Assembly (NCBI GenBank): GCA_003864495.1
Contig: ML133422.1
Location: 2,402,388 to 2,466,387, forward strand
Length of the DNA: 64,000 nt
DNA from: Nemopilema nomurai
Lineage: Eukaryota; Cnidaria; Scyphozoa; Rhizostomeae; Rhizostomatidae
Reading direction: 5' to 3'
Shown: positions 45,101 through 58,700 of the stretch, piece by piece
How positions within the stretch are numbered: the first letter of the stretch is position 1
Layout: each line of letters begins with the position of its first letter
Made by a program: the position numbers and the translations under genes
The notes under the pieces: model-generated
What the model saw: only the letters and a program-made list of their open reading frames with translations
Told to the model about the DNA's origin: nothing
Database searches by the model: none

Positions 45101-45550
45101 CGTTCGTTCGTTTTTTCGTTTTCTTTGCTCTTATGTTCTTTCAATCATTCGTTTGTTCTATCGTTTATTTGTCGTTCATTCGTTCGTTCTTTGGTTCTTC
45201 CGTTCACTCGGTCATCATGTTTCTATTAATCCTTTTCCAATGCTTGCTATTCCAAAATATCACTTTAACTTTTTGATCTCGCAAACATGGTTGCATCCTT
45301 CAAAACACCAAATCTTTGTACAAAGCGCACAATAAACCGAACCTTTTCATCTTTTGCATCATCATTGCTTGCAAAACTAATAATTTTTTTCCAACATATC
45401 TAGGATGTATCTAATACAGAAGACCAAATGGATGCCGAGTCGGCAGAAAATGCTTTCGCATCGTTGAGTCTGCAAGGTAAGTCTAATGACAATAGTGACA
45501 AACATAAAGAAATTGTGAAAAAGAAAAAGAAGAAAAACAAGAAGAAGTAA
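36186..45550 (+). CDS. PWP1: PWP1 homologue, WD40 ribosome-biogenesis protein
   Basis: Sixteen exons with consistent phases, 1557 nt, 518 aa (human about 501). Exons: 36186-36242, 36712-36770, 37441-37571, 37935-38026, 38299-38395, 38714-38824, 38993-39191, 39993-40089, 41258-41319, 41810-41843, 42179-42256, 42786-42876, 43498-43619, 44056-44161, 44917-44990, 45404-45550. It starts MLTCAAWVKKGIAKETPDK, the conserved N terminus. Next come an acidic stretch (residues 36-80), then WD repeats from about 180 (IEIWDLDVVD, LASGSADCTVKLWD, LLTGSYD, CLVTASSDKSIKVWD), with a Lys-rich insertion (KPRKSKKKKKKA) as in vertebrates. The C terminus is a Lys tail. Exon 2 uses the second GT (GA|GTTAGT); the first would cause a stop. 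Known role in the family: nucleolar, pre-rRNA processing and RNA polymerase I activity. Confidence 0.95.
45019..45215. repeat. (TTCG/CGTT)-rich microsatellite in PWP1 intron 15
   Basis: Degenerate tandem CGTT and TTCGTTCG units interspersed with ATTC, immediately after exon 15. Long Phe/Ser/Arg reading frames over it are artefacts of the repeat. Confidence 0.8.
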
Positions 45551-45794
45551 AGATTTGCAGCAGCCAATTGTCAGTGCTCCAGTTCAGGTTTTCTATTTTG
45601 ATTGCAGTTTTATATTTTATTAAATGCAATAAGATGGATTTTACGAAAGCTCATTCGCAATCAATACAGGAATCGACTTTGTGTACTATCTCCTATTGAG
45701 AAAGCTACATTATGTAGGATATATAAACAAAAATAATAATTGTACAGTCAATTAACCAAGACAGCTTGCTAGTGGTTAAAGAGTTTCCTTCGAC
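45551..45794. other. Tail-to-tail gap of PWP1 and ODF3-type gene
   Basis: Only 244 bp separate the two stop codons. A weak poly(A)-like word, AATAAG, lies near 45629 for PWP1. The two 3' UTRs probably abut or overlap. Confidence 0.55.
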
Positions 45795-48700
45795 TCAACC
45801 CTCTCGTACTGTTGTCATGTGCTCTGTATGTCGAATTCCAAATGAGAATTTTGGCCCGCTTTTCCTGTGCACCAAAACCTGCAAAAGTTTGAATTGTTAT
45901 TTTTAGCTCATCATCAACCATTTTTAACAAAGCTTTTTCTTAAACTTTAGTGTGTACTTCATATTGGAATATATTTATATAAATATACATAGATGCATAT
46001 ATATATGTATATACATATGTTTTTTCAAATATATGTGATTCAATATTGATACTGTTTGAAGGAAATATGCTAGACAAAGATTTTGAGAGTGTGTTATTAA
46101 CTTTGAAAACCCCAATTAAAGTTTTTCTGCAGAAACTTTGGTTAGCATTGTTCTGCAAAGCATGTGATTTGAAAACTTTGTCGAGTATATTATTAATTTT
46201 TTATGGGTACGAATGGGTCAGTCAGAGAAGTGAAATCATCAGTATCAGCAGTTTCATATTGCTTTCAATTGAGTTAAAAAAAGTCAGTTTGGGATGTCTC
46301 AGTAAATCTTTTTAGTTACAACATTGAAGCCCGTACATATAGATTACTGTTTAACAAAATGTTAAAAAGACCACATGTTTAAAGTCCCTGTGTTTGATTT
46401 GTTTTCATCTGTCATTAATGGTTGCAATGTCAACATACCTAACCGTTGTATAATCAAGAGAGCAGTTGTTCATAATTTTAATAAACTAGGAAGGATTGAA
46501 GACGTCCGTTTTGTTTTTAGTTCTCCATAACTATGAAGCGCTTTGATTGGTGATTGCAAAACACGGTGTGCTTGAAATGTGAAGCTACAGTTAAGACACC
46601 AGCTTCGTTAAGGCCTGTTTACATTGCTTGAATCCCTTGATTTTTGGCAGCACGTTTTAAAAGAAAATATAGCATCTTACAAAATTAGTTTGGCAGGACA
46701 AAAATCGACTAAAATGTGGACTTTTATTAAAATTTGGCTGGTGTTTTTACTTAAAAATAATTGGATTAATTGGATTCAGGCAGATGCTAATGTGTTTAAT
46801 TTCCAGGCAATTAACGGTGCTTTGGCGAAACCTTATCTGGAAGTTTATTTCGACCTTTTTTGCAATCCAGATTTGAAAATTAAAAATATATGCTTTGTGA
46901 CGTCATCGCTTCGCCTCTTCAGATTCGTCAACAGTTTTATTGTCACGTGCTCACCTTTTCCGGACTATAGGCCCCAGGCCCCGGAGTGAAGGATTTCTCC
47001 TGTCCATCAAAGTTCCTCCCTGTTATCGAATAGGCTGGATTGTTCTTCAAAATGACCTTGTTGTTCCAGTTTCTGTATGTACCGGGTCCCGGCGTCTGTC
47101 GATGAAAATAGAATCTTTTTAGCCGGAACTATTTCATGTTTCACTTCAATTTGGCCAAGCGTTTATATCACGTGAAATTTGAATGTTTTTTCAGAGCGTG
47201 CAAAAGTGTTGCAAATAACTTCAATTGCTCTAAGTGGTCGTGGCTTCACGTGATGTTGTTTTTGAGCATTTGTAAAATTAGTGGCTCATTGCAAGTTCCA
47301 AGTTGGGAGCTGTAAATTAGCGCTATAAGACACTTTATTCTCAATAAAAGTAGTTAGTTTATAATCAGCTTTCTTACTTCCAAAACAACTGAAAGAAATA
47401 TTGCTAAGATTTGAAACCAGAAATGTCTCTGATACGCAGAAGTGAAAATAGAAAACAAAAAAATTTATTTGTATTAGGCCCCGGATAAGTACCCAAAAGT
47501 AGGAGCTCAACCTATTCTGAACGGATTCTGGCAAACCGTTGACAGAAAGAGGCTGACTCTTTCTCAGGAGAGGCTGACGCAAAAGAGGCTCCAACCAAGC
47601 CTAAAGCATTTCCACCGAAACTCTTACCTTCTGCAGGTCCTCCCAGTACGCGCCTATCACGGGCCGACCGCTGACCGAATGCGCAGCGGCTGACGGTTTG
47701 ACGATGCAATTAGGCCCGATCAGGCTTGGCAGCGTGTAGGCATTTGGTGCTGGCCAGTCGTCTTCCCTCGCCTGGGTCGTTCGTCCACCAAACGAATAAC
47801 ATGGCGCTTTACGATCGTTCGGGATTGGGAATCGCTCAGGCGTATAGTTTCCTGTATAAGTTAGAAGTAGAGTTTTATCACAACATCTAAGTATTGTTCT
47901 AAGGCTGATAACATATAGCAGTGTTTACATGTTAGAGATTTTTGCCTACTTTGACGACTTTTTGCCGGACACTCCTTAGCGTTTGTAAACATCGGAAAAT
48001 GAACAAAGCTGACAAAAAATGGCAAGTTGTGAATAGAGAACAGGGTGAGAGCTGCGAGAAACAGCATATGATTGGCTGTCAATTGACCAATCAGCGGTGT
48101 TGGTGAACGCTGATTGGTTATTATCGCTGTGAAAACCTCGAGACGCCTATTGGTGCGAGAAAGTGTTTTATATGGAACATGAGGGATACCCAATAAATGA
48201 TATCACGTTTTCAGACAGTTTTCTGATTGATCGTATAAATGGACCTTTCCGTATACCAACTGATACGCAATTAGGCCGCTATTTTCAATCATTTTGTTAA
48301 TGACTTTTGGTAGTCTAGTTCACTACCAGTTCCATTAAAGATTAGATTCGATGTCCTAAATCATGGGTTCCCAGATACAGCTGTTTTCATCAAACTATTA
48401 TGATCCGTTTTAAACTGTAATGATTAAGTGCCTGAATGTTGTAATTAAATGTAGTTAAATATTCTCAGCCACCAAGAATTCTCAGCCTCTTTGCCCAAGT
48501 TTCTTGTTTGTTGCAAAGCCAGAACACTTTCTATTGACATCAATCATAGCGAATGTTTTAAGTCCTTTTTCTTTTTCTGACAGGCTGATAAATACTTATC
48601 GTAACATTTTTTCCAACATTTGTGAAATTTGATGATGATCTTTTCATCACAACCGCAGTTTTTTGTAGTTAGAATATCACAAACATTTACCTGGAGCTGG

Positions 48701-49812
48701 TGTAAGGAAATTCGATTGCTCTTTGGGCTTTCCGTAAAGCGAATATGACGGAGCTGTGTCTTTTCCTTTCTTCGTCAGGAAATTCGGAATACGGTAACAG
48801 GGCCCAGGAGACTGTTCGATGGGCTGTAAAAAACAAGATACATAATAAAACTACTTAGGAGGTTTAAACAACTTTTCATTAATGAAAAAATTATTAAAGA
48901 ATTCACTGAAAACTCAAATTCTGAAACTCAAAATATATAAATGTGCAACTTAGGCTTTTCGCTGCCCCTACTATACTTTGGTTTATAGATGTATAATACA
49001 TAAGTTTACTCAATCGTTCTGAAACCTCTAGCGCTAAAAGTTTCCTGAAAAAAGGGGGGGCTGACTTTGTAATATCTGTAGCACGACCGAGTGTTAATTG
49101 AAGCAAGATCAGAAATCCTTATCTAAAGGAAGTGCAATTGTTTTATCCTTCCATTGTATATTTAGCTACAGTCCATCTCTTCAGAGCTATTATTTTTTGA
49201 TTGACGCGCAAGTCACACAATTTTTATTCCAGCACGTAATCAGCCACCAATCAAGACACCAGTGCAGTCATCACAAAGCAAAATGTATATTGTTTTAAAT
49301 ACGGTACGGACAAATGGGTAGGTGCCTGGAATTGAGGCACCTTTGGGTAGATTCTGAGTAGAGTCCACTCGTTACCCTTTCCTCCCCCAATGTTGATGGG
49401 TTCTTGCATATCGGCCTTCCCCCTGACCCTATTGCCATCAAGGGAAGCCCAAACAACTAATCTATTACAACCTCGTTAATCGTAATAAGATGCATCAGAG
49501 GGCTGAAAGTATTGTATCCCAGTATAGGCACCTTCTAGCAACATGATGAGTTGACTAGCATTTCTGTAGAAGGCTTCAGGCTCTTTCGTTACCCTTAATC
49601 AAAGCTGTAATGTGCCTAATGATAACGGGAAATACAATACTCACCTTGATAATGAATCTTTTGCCGAAGCTGAACGCGGGATTTCTGCGTTTCGTCGGGT
49701 CGTGGCTATCGAACCCAACCAAACCCGGCAAACCGTATTTGGCTGGGCCTGGCCCCCTGACCTTCGCTGCAATCGTCGGCCTTGCCGTGTGCTCGCCTTC
49801 CTTCCCCGCCAT
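45795..49812 (-). CDS. ODF3: ODF3/CIMAP1-type ciliary microtubule-associated protein
   Basis: Five exons, phases consistent, 750 nt, 249 aa (human ODF3 is 254). Exons: 49812-49645, 48823-48691, 47851-47628, 47095-46955, 45878-45795. STPG-type Pro-Gly-Pro-x-x-Tyr repeats occur throughout: RGPGPAKYGLPG, SPGPCYRIP, TPGPGTYRNW and TPGPGAYSPEK. Between them are the usual aromatic-Ser-Phe-Gly motifs (AFSFGKRF, CYSFGGR), and the protein ends FSFGIRHTEHMTTVREG, matching the family C terminus. Members sit on sperm-tail or axonemal doublet microtubules, so a structural role in cilia or flagella is expected. The start ATG (MAGKEGEHTARPTIAAKVRG) is the first in the exon that precedes the repeats. Vertebrates have several paralogues (ODF3, ODF3L1/2, ODF3B); I cannot say which is closest. 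Confidence 0.92.
47870..48115 (-). repeat. Dispersed degenerate repeat, copy C
   Basis: Read on the minus strand this resembles 55418-55650: TGATTGGTCAATTGACAGCCAATCAT corresponds in blocks to its TGATTGGTCA..GCAGCCAATCAT. Conceptual translations align around [36 protein letters not shown] and [20 protein letters not shown]. It lies in an intron of the ODF3-type gene. Confidence 0.5.
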
Positions 49813-52702
49813 GCTGTCGTCTTTTGCGCTTGTTCCTCCGCATGGACAGTTAATAAGCCGCAAGGACAATTTGACGTCATAATAAGTCGTTGCAGTATAA
49901 CAATTGCTACGTTCAAATGTATCGAAGTCGTTACCAATCCATTCTAGAAGCAGCAGAAGACACCCTCTTGAAAATCCTATTTTTACAAAAGCCAATCCAG
50001 CAATCTATTCCCAATCTTTCCCAGCATTCACAACATCGTTATAAGAGATACCTTTTCCAAGAAAATTGCGAGGCTTAGAGTCCTTAAAAAGGCTGTTAAG
50101 TCCAATACAGTAGCTGTGTTTGAACCTGTGTGCCTCGTTTGCACGTTTGCCCGGACCTCTTAGGCCTCGGAAAGACAATTTCAAGGTTGCAATAATTTCA
50201 TCTCTTCCAGTCGATTTCTTTCTTATTGTAAAACCAGTGTTTTAGTACCTTTAATGAAAGAAAACGAGGAGAAAGATAAAGTAGAAAAAATAACTTTTTG
50301 TACTGCCCTTTGAAAGAGAAAGGAGCACTTTATATTATTGAACAGGTATCGGTCCATGACCGACGGTCCTAGTTGCCGGTATCTTGTTGAATGCTGGCGG
50401 AATTTCGGTAAACCGGGCTGGAATCTTTCTCCGGGCCAATGTACTGATATCGTTTAATTCACAGCGCAATCTCTGTTACAGCATTTCTTCAAATCAGCGA
50501 AGAAGTGCTGTGTATCAACCCAAATTTCAAACCGATAGAAGACCGACCGGTCACACAGCTGTATCAGCCCGGTTTAGAAGACCAAGCCGGTTTTTACAAG
50601 TTTTAAAGATGACATCCTTGTTTAAAACTATGTTAAATAGTTTTTACACCCGAAGAAGGTTATTCTTTCTGGCAGAATATATAATGTTTTGTTAATTTAC
50701 GCGCATTGCATCTAAGATTTTTCTCGATAAAAATTAACTTGCTTTGAAAGAAAGGCGATTATTTCGGCTATAAGTCAATCTTTTGAATCGCGGTTGCATG
50801 TTTTCGTAAAGAAATACTGGATTCTTTTCGGTGTTACTTCCAAACAAAATGCTGATTATTTTTACAAAGACGTCTAGGTTGTTGTTTCGGCTTTTGAAGT
50901 CGATAAAAAGTGCCGATGACTTAGAATCTCCATTGCATTTGTGTGATGAATCTTCACGTGACAATTAAAACTCCGGGGGATACGCATCGCACCTGTCTTG
51001 TCAGCGAGATTTCTTCCATTTATCAACCTACTCATTGCCCTATTGAATACGTTGGCAATAGGAGTAGTACAGCCACCAGCAACTATAGTTAAGACTTGGG
51101 TGTATTGCCTCAGACAGACAAGCGTAGAAAGTTTGTGGCGAAAGAACGAAAAAGGAGTAAGGCATCATATCAAGGAGCGGAGAAAAGTCTTTAGGCATCA
51201 TCGTGCATTTGAATGCGGAATTACAGCAGGTACTAATACCGTCATTGCATACTATGGGATTAATGTTGTTAGATAACCAAAGATTTTGTTGGTTTGTTTT
51301 AGATGATTGTGCGTAAGCTGTTTACAAATTGTTCGTGAGCTGGTATGACCCGTTTATCAGTTACGACATGTTATAGCCAGCAATCTCTCTGCAGAAGCCA
51401 CCACAGCGTATTAACAATTAACCCAGAGGCTGTGCTTAAAGCTTTTCATTAGCCAATCTTTGTAAGATATGAAGATATTCACAATAAGATTTCCATTGAT
51501 AAGTAAATGGTGCAGGTCTCTTTAAGATTGAAAACCATAAAAGGCCTTGGATTCGCCTAGGAGTGAAATTGCATTTCACCATTTTTTGTGCAATCGTATT
51601 CAGCTGGAGTTAATTTGAATTATACTTGAACGCCTGCAAGTATTTTGTTTAATGCCTTTTGATGCTAAATCAGGCATTCATCTGAAATTTATATTTATCC
51701 ACTCTTTTGTTTGACGTGTCGAACTGTTGCAAGTTTTGCTGATTTTCATCATCTGGTAAATGCACTCTACGAAAGATGATTTTGGATCTTAAAATCAGGA
51801 TCAGTAATCTTGTATAATCTCTAGGTCTAGTTTTAACATATTTGTGGTAGAACTGTGGTTCCTGTTTAATAAAAAAAAATTTATTCTTGTTGCAGCGGTA
51901 AATGCATTAGAGTATACACGGAGTCAATTCCTTTTTATGTTGATGATCTTATTATGAAAGCGTTACAATCTATTGATTATAGGAGCTTCTTTGCATGTCG
52001 ATAAAGGACAAGGCCATTGGTATGGCACCATCCAGCCACAATTTGCCACTAGGGCCTGCGAGCACCCGCAGTATCACGCGGGAGAAACCGCGTTTGTTAA
52101 CTACTAGACAAGCATAGAGAAAATCACAATGATTACTTCAACTTGAGATTCGCAACAAAAGCATAATGGCCCCTTAGTTTCCCCATCAACTGCATTCTCA
52201 CCAGCACGAGAGATGTTGCTTCATTTATCTGAAAATATTTTCACTCCACTTCGTATGTTGTTATTTTCTTTACAGCGCACTTATTGAATCGATTTCGAAT
52301 TGCAGCCTATAATGATTTCATGGACCTATTTTTTCAACCATGACAAATCAATTCCCATTTCCTTCTTGATTGCCTAACAGTCAAACAATATTTTAAGAGT
52401 TGATTGTTTCCTATATGGATGCACAGGGATCAATCTTGAAGATCTCATATTTATACTCCGATCTCTCTAATTTTTCATTCTACACGAGCTAATCAGTTTG
52501 GCTCTTTTGCAGGTACTACATTGATCGAAGGTTAAGAAGATCCTAATTCAAAGAAATCCTCGACATTCTCTTCAGAAGCAGGTGCCGAAGGAGTGAAGTT
52601 CACAAGGTTGCTATAATGTAATGATGTTCTAGTGTTAGGAATTGGGGCAGCGAATTGGACGATTGATCGATCTTGTGCATTGATTGACTGCCTCGGAGCA
52701 AT
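49813..52702. other. Intergenic region between ODF3-type gene and GluN1
   Basis: The 5' regions of two divergent genes. No further gene was recognised. A foldback structure lies at 50409-50576. A good acceptor (GGCTCTTTTGCAG) at 52512 upstream of the GluN1 ATG suggests an untranslated 5' exon, with its donor and the promoter somewhere upstream. Confidence 0.5.
50409..50576. repeat. Imperfect foldback (nested inverted repeats)
   Basis: Outer arms TAAACCGGGCTG (50409-50420) and CAGCCCGGTTTA (50565-50576) are perfect complements. Inner arms ACAGCATTTCTTC (50478-50490) and GAAGAAGTGCTGT (50499-50511) match at 12 of 13 with an 8-base loop. Both share nearly the same centre, so the segment is a decayed palindrome of about 168 bp. 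Confidence 0.6.
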
Positions 52703-55700
52703 ATGCATCTAAAAAGCTTTGATAGGTCAAGAATGCTGACAAGAATCTGTACTTTGTGCTTGGTATTAGCACTGCCAATTACATCCGTGTTGTGTACAGA
52801 GTCTTTTAATATCGGAGGGATATTCTCGTCAAGCGAGCTTCAAGATGAATTCATAAAGACAGTTAGAATCGCCAATTCGAACCCGTCCTCCTATCATCTG
52901 GGTAGCTTGAAGCTGAACTCCTCAACTGCATTGCTTAGATCTGATCCGATTGCTTCCATGCGGGAGATTTGCGCGAAATTGGTCAACAGTTCAAATTATG
53001 CTGTCATAACGGATCAGATACACAACAACACACGGCCACCGTACATCGTTTCATATGCCTGTGCATTCTACAACATACCAGTAATAAGCGTGGCTTCAAG
53101 AGGAAGTCAGTTTTCTGACAAGGTAACTTTTTCTTTTTTTGCGTTCAACAACATAGGCCATTTATAGCGAATGGTTAAACTCGTGAGGCACGTTACATCT
53201 ATCTGTAAGGATAGTGTTTTCAAATACATCGTTTCCGTTGACTACACGCTTTTTTATAAGGAACCTACCTCAAGGCCTGGTTTCAAAAGTTCCCTATTCG
53301 TAGACCTCAAATCATGAGATTTTAGTACCAAAAGTTCCTTAATTTTCACTGCACATCAAATGCCAAAAAACAATACAAACACAGAAAAAACATAAAGATT
53401 TTGAATGTTGCCTTTACTTAATAGAGAGAAGGGCGAGACAGCATATGCGGAAACTACTTATTGAAGCACTTGACACACGAATAGGAAACGATATATGCGA
53501 GTATTGGCTGCAAATGAATGGAATACGCTTTTTTAGTTCTTGATGCTTGCAGTTACAAAACGTTTTCAAATCGAAAAGTTCCTTAGGGATTTCGTTTTAA
53601 GTAGCAAAAGCTCTTTAAATATTTCGGCCCTCTACTTGTAGGTTCCTTATAAAGTGGTTCCTTATAAAAAAAGCGTGTATAACAATAAGAGTTAACTTTC
53701 TTATATCATAAATAATTCGCCGTGTGACCAAGTTTAGCAAGCTGAAACGTTAAATGTCATCGAGGCTGAGGATTCGGTTGCAATGTTGACATCTCAGTGA
53801 TTTATTGGAGACTGAAATTACATATGCGCTTGCATACGGTGCTCTCGGCTTGCCTGTCTCCAGCAAAGCACATGATCTATTGAGAAGAATTTACGGATCA
53901 TTATAATAATCATTTCAAGCTGCTGAATAAGCGTACATAAAGTAGCCATTTTATGTATTCCCTTTCTCCGTGTATTATCATATGTATGTTCAATTATGTC
54001 ATTTGATGGGATGTTTGTGGTATATAGGATAGACATTTGTATTCAATGAATCCCCAGCTTGCTAGACCGTCCTTTGATGACAATCACCAAAAGTCAGTGT
54101 CTTCAATATCCCATGTATATTATCTGTCAGCCGTGTTTGAATCGTATTCAAATTTGCTTTCAGGCGATTCATGGTCTGTTTCTTCGTACCGTGCCTTCCT
54201 TTTCGAACGAAGCCGAGCCAATGAATAAACTGGTGGCAGAATTTAACTGGAGCAGAGTCATTCTAATCACTAGCAGCGAGTACGATTATAGGCAGCTTTT
54301 CATCAAGTTCACCTCATTGGCCTACGACAGTGGCATTTCTGTGAGTCGGTTTTTTTAAACGTGATATAAGAGAACTAAGATAACTTGACTTAAAAATTGC
54401 TTTTGCATGTTTTTGTTTGGTCCATTGTTGGGTTTTTCCTTCGTGCAATTTCACCAGCTGGGAGTTGGTTTCCATTTATAGCATCATGCACACATTGGGG
54501 TTGATAAACGATATTGGCAAACTGATTGTTTGCATAAATCAAAATGTTGCTCAGTTTTTCAATGAAAAGTAAATACCGAATATTCATCGCTATTTTCATC
54601 GGTATTTGAACTTTTCTCTTTTTATTGATTTTAGCAGCTTTAATTATTAAGTTTTTTGCTTGTCAAGTGACGTCATAATCCTACATCTTACATCCAGCGT
54701 GCCCTGGCTTCGAATACCACTGTTCTAATTACTTGGAGTGCTAGATACGTGTACCCACTGCATAAACACTGCGCAGTAAATACCCTGGCAGTAAATGCCT
54801 AAAGACACCTGGGCAGTGACTACGTATAGATTCCCAGACAGTAAACAGTGCTCTGCAGAGCATAGAAGAAGTACACTCTACAGTTTATGGACAACATTTT
54901 TCGCTTTGTTTTAGATTGAGCAGCCAATCATATTTGAAAGTGGAACGAAAAACTTCACAACATACTTGAACCACGTCGCAAAGAGACAGTCCAAAGTGAT
55001 CATTTTTGCTGCAAGGTTAATATTTCAAAGTTTTTTCATTCTTTATCATTTTCATTTAATCTTTTAACATCTCATGCAAGATTCTTTGTTTTGTACAAAA
55101 TGGTTTAGAATTTCCCGGGTGGATTTGGCAAATTCAGATTTTTGAAATTTACAAAGCCCTGCAGGTGAAAGCAAGTCACATCACATTGAAGCGGCTGGTT
55201 ATTTCCCTTTGAAAGTTATCTTTATACCCAAGCATTATTTCATAATGGTTACTTGCATTATTTTTGTACTATTTGTCAAGTTGGGTCGTTTTTTTTCATT
55301 CTAAGAATTTTGAAGTCTATCAACCGAGTATGCAAAATCCCATTCTATGTAGATAGAAATAATTCAACTTTTCACCTGGACTCTTCTTAAAGAGGGCGTG
55401 AAGTAGACCCTGATTGGTCATTGGGCAGCCAATCATGCCCTCTTATCACTGTCCTCAAATGCTTTTCGATCCGCCACTGGCTATTTATCTTTGTTTCGAG
55501 TCATTTTCAAGCGTTTGCGTACATAGAGGAGTGTCGAACAAAGAGTTCTCTAGTTTGCAAAAATTATGCTTGCAGTAATTCCTGTTCTTTACTGGACTTT
55601 CCGTCTTGTAAAGAACTTGCTTCTTTACAGCATTATCTAGACGCTTTATAAGGCTCCCGTATGATTTTGCATTTCAATAATGTTTATTTTAGGGGACAGG

Positions 55701-58700
55701 ACGCGGCCAATCTTTACCAAGCTGCCAAGTCGTTTGGCCTAACAGGTGCTGGCTATATCTGGATTGTAAGTAGCGAAGCAGCAGAGAATGACGTCATTAA
55801 ATATGCCCCGCAAGGTAACTACATTTATTGACTTGGTTTATTAAGAACAATCCGCAGCGAAATCGCTTGACATCTCGCATCAGAGTATGCTGTATGTGCA
55901 GCAAATCAAAAAGGAATAGGGGGTCAACAAACGCTCACGTGTGTTAACCATTTGGCTTGAATAAGATACGCAGTTGTTTGATATTTCAACTGTCAACAGT
56001 TTATAAACAAACGTACATTTATTATGCTTTGCTTGCTGTAACATTCATGAAGGGTGAATGTATTCTTCGACACCCTCACCCCTCTATGCACTCCCCTTTA
56101 CATACTGCTCTAACTCAATCAGTAACCAAAGTTATATTAGGACTATCATCAGACACTAATTGCCATGTCTTCCATTTTCACCATACAGGGCTACTCACTG
56201 TTACACCAATTCAAGAACTCGATACCAAGTCTCATATGCATGATGCAGTAAAGATTGTAGGATCAGCCCTTTCGAGGCTGTCTAATAATGGCGTAACCCT
56301 GACAAAGCCGCCATCCTCCTGCGATGAGCCTCCTAACAAATGGGCGTTCGGTAAAGTATTATACAAGTAAGTCCTAGTTTTCGTTTGTAAACATACATAC
56401 ATACAAACATATAACTCAATACAGATAGTACTCATGCAAAAAGTTTGTATAGCAAAAAGGCTTTGCAGCTAATAAGTTCATGGCATCTGGAACTCTTTTC
56501 CAATAGACACTCGTGAAAGCAAAACTGTAGAGATGTTCAACATTAAATGCAAAGAACACCTCATTAGCATTGAATCAACTGACAAATTTGAATACAGTTG
56601 TACAATTTAATGATGAAGTTACTAATGAAATAAATGAGAACAGCGTAATCCATAATTTAAAAAAACACATGTAAATTTATGACTTTTTATTAAGCATTTT
56701 TCTACTTGTAAATGAATCATGACCCTTTTTAAATTTTGTTTTGTAAACTAGGCTGAAACAAAGCTGTTATTTTAGCCCTTTCAATTCCGCCAAAGAAAAA
56801 ATACTTACACACTGTTTCGCTGGCTCATCAGTGCATGAGTTAACTCGAACGCAGAGTTAATTTCTAAACCACCTTATTGCAGGGCCATGGTGAACCGGAC
56901 GTATGCTAGCGGTGCAACCGGGCCAGTGAAAATAGATCCGGTTGGAGACCGCGTGAATGCGGCCTACAATGTACTGAACCTCAAAGAAACCGCGACCGGG
57001 TTGAAATTCCTTGTGAACGTGGGCAGGTTTAATCACGAGGGAAATGTCTCTCTGAATTACAGTCACATCACGTGGCCTGGTAACCAGACGGCAGTTCCTG
57101 AAGGATTATTTGTGTCTGCGCACTTGAAGGTACTTATTATCATATTATACCTTATTGTATTGCTCTGTATTGCATTGAGCTGCATGATATAGATGTATTA
57201 CCATAAGTAACCATATTGTATTGTACTTTTTTGCATCGAGCTGCACGATATAGATATGTATTGCACCCTCTATTGTAATGCAATATTCTCTTTTCTGCTG
57301 TATTGTATTGTAATCTATTGTATTGTATTGTATTGTATTGTATTGTATTGTATTGTATTTTGACGCATTGTAATATATTGCACTACTTTGCAGTATATTT
57401 TGTTAACTGTACTTTGTTTTTATACGAATTGTACTTTGTAGCTTACTTGATTGAACTGTATCGTATTTCAGTGAATTTTGCTAATATTACTAGAATACTT
57501 CCTTTGCTATATTATCAAATAATAACATGCATTGCAGTTTTAGCGTTGTACAACATTCTGTCTCATTATTGTCAAATGTTGATGCGAAGTAGTAGAGTAA
57601 AGGATTGTTGCTTATGTATCACTTAATCACTTAATCATTACCTAGCTTATGATAATCATTCATCATTAGATTATATTGTCCGTTTGCTTAGCGAATCAGT
57701 GAAAAAATAGTTCGCTGTCGTTTCAGATAGTTACTGTGGAATCGCATCCATTCATCAGTGCTTATCCCATGCCAGCCAGTAAGAATTGCTCTGATGTCCA
57801 CGTGGTGCAAAGAGGCAAGAAAAGGCCTTTCATCAAATGTAAGGGGCCTTCGTCAACATTGCCCGGAAACGAACATTGCTGCACTGGTTTGTAATTTTCC
57901 AGAAATTTTGTCTAGCATTCACTCTTTTTCGTCAAACTCGTTCTTTTTTATGCCTTACCTATTAAAATCTGTACTTGCAGCAATTTTCGACTTGCGCGTA
58001 CCAGGCGCCTTTGCGGCCGTCCAGTATCCCACAATGCATTTTTAAAACGAGTCGAAGTTGACCTAAAAGTTGAACTATTGCTTGTGTAAACACTTAAATC
58101 TGGGCATTTATTAAAATAATAGTTTTGTGCTGTAAACACGAGGAAAATGTCACAGTTCGTAGATACAAAGGCTCGCTAGACGTAGAGCCCATGTTATGCT
58201 GTTAAAAAATTTTCACTAAGCTTTTGATTCCTGCCATATTAATGAGGATAGTTGTCTTTAATGAGCTTTTTTTTTTCAAATTCCGCAGGATTTTGCATCG
58301 ACTTGCTGATAAGGCTTGCTGAAAGATTGAACTTTACGTACGATGTTTACTTTAGTCCAGACAAAAAGTTTGGCTCACTTGTCAAGGTAGATATCTTTAT
58401 CCTTTATCATCAAGGCAGTTAACCCCTTCAGCTGCTATGACTTTCAGCACCCTCACATTACATATTTCTAGTAATTCCTTAACTTTTTGCCAGTGTCCAT
58501 AAATATTCCTAGAAATGGCGCTTGCATTCTTCTTTGTACCGTTATGAACAAAATAAATCTGTATGTGTCTCACTTCTATGTATTGAGCCGATAATAAATC
58601 TCCTTTAATTTCCAAGGGCATTTATTTAAATGTTTGCGTGTAAAGAAGTATTGCAACCAATCATGTAAACAGAAAATAGAAGCAAAGTCCGACGTTTCGG

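Noticed and set aside
49610..49947. Plus-strand frames around 49.6-49.9 kb
   Set aside because: They are the complement of exon 1 of the ODF3-type gene, which fits a five-exon model with correct phases.
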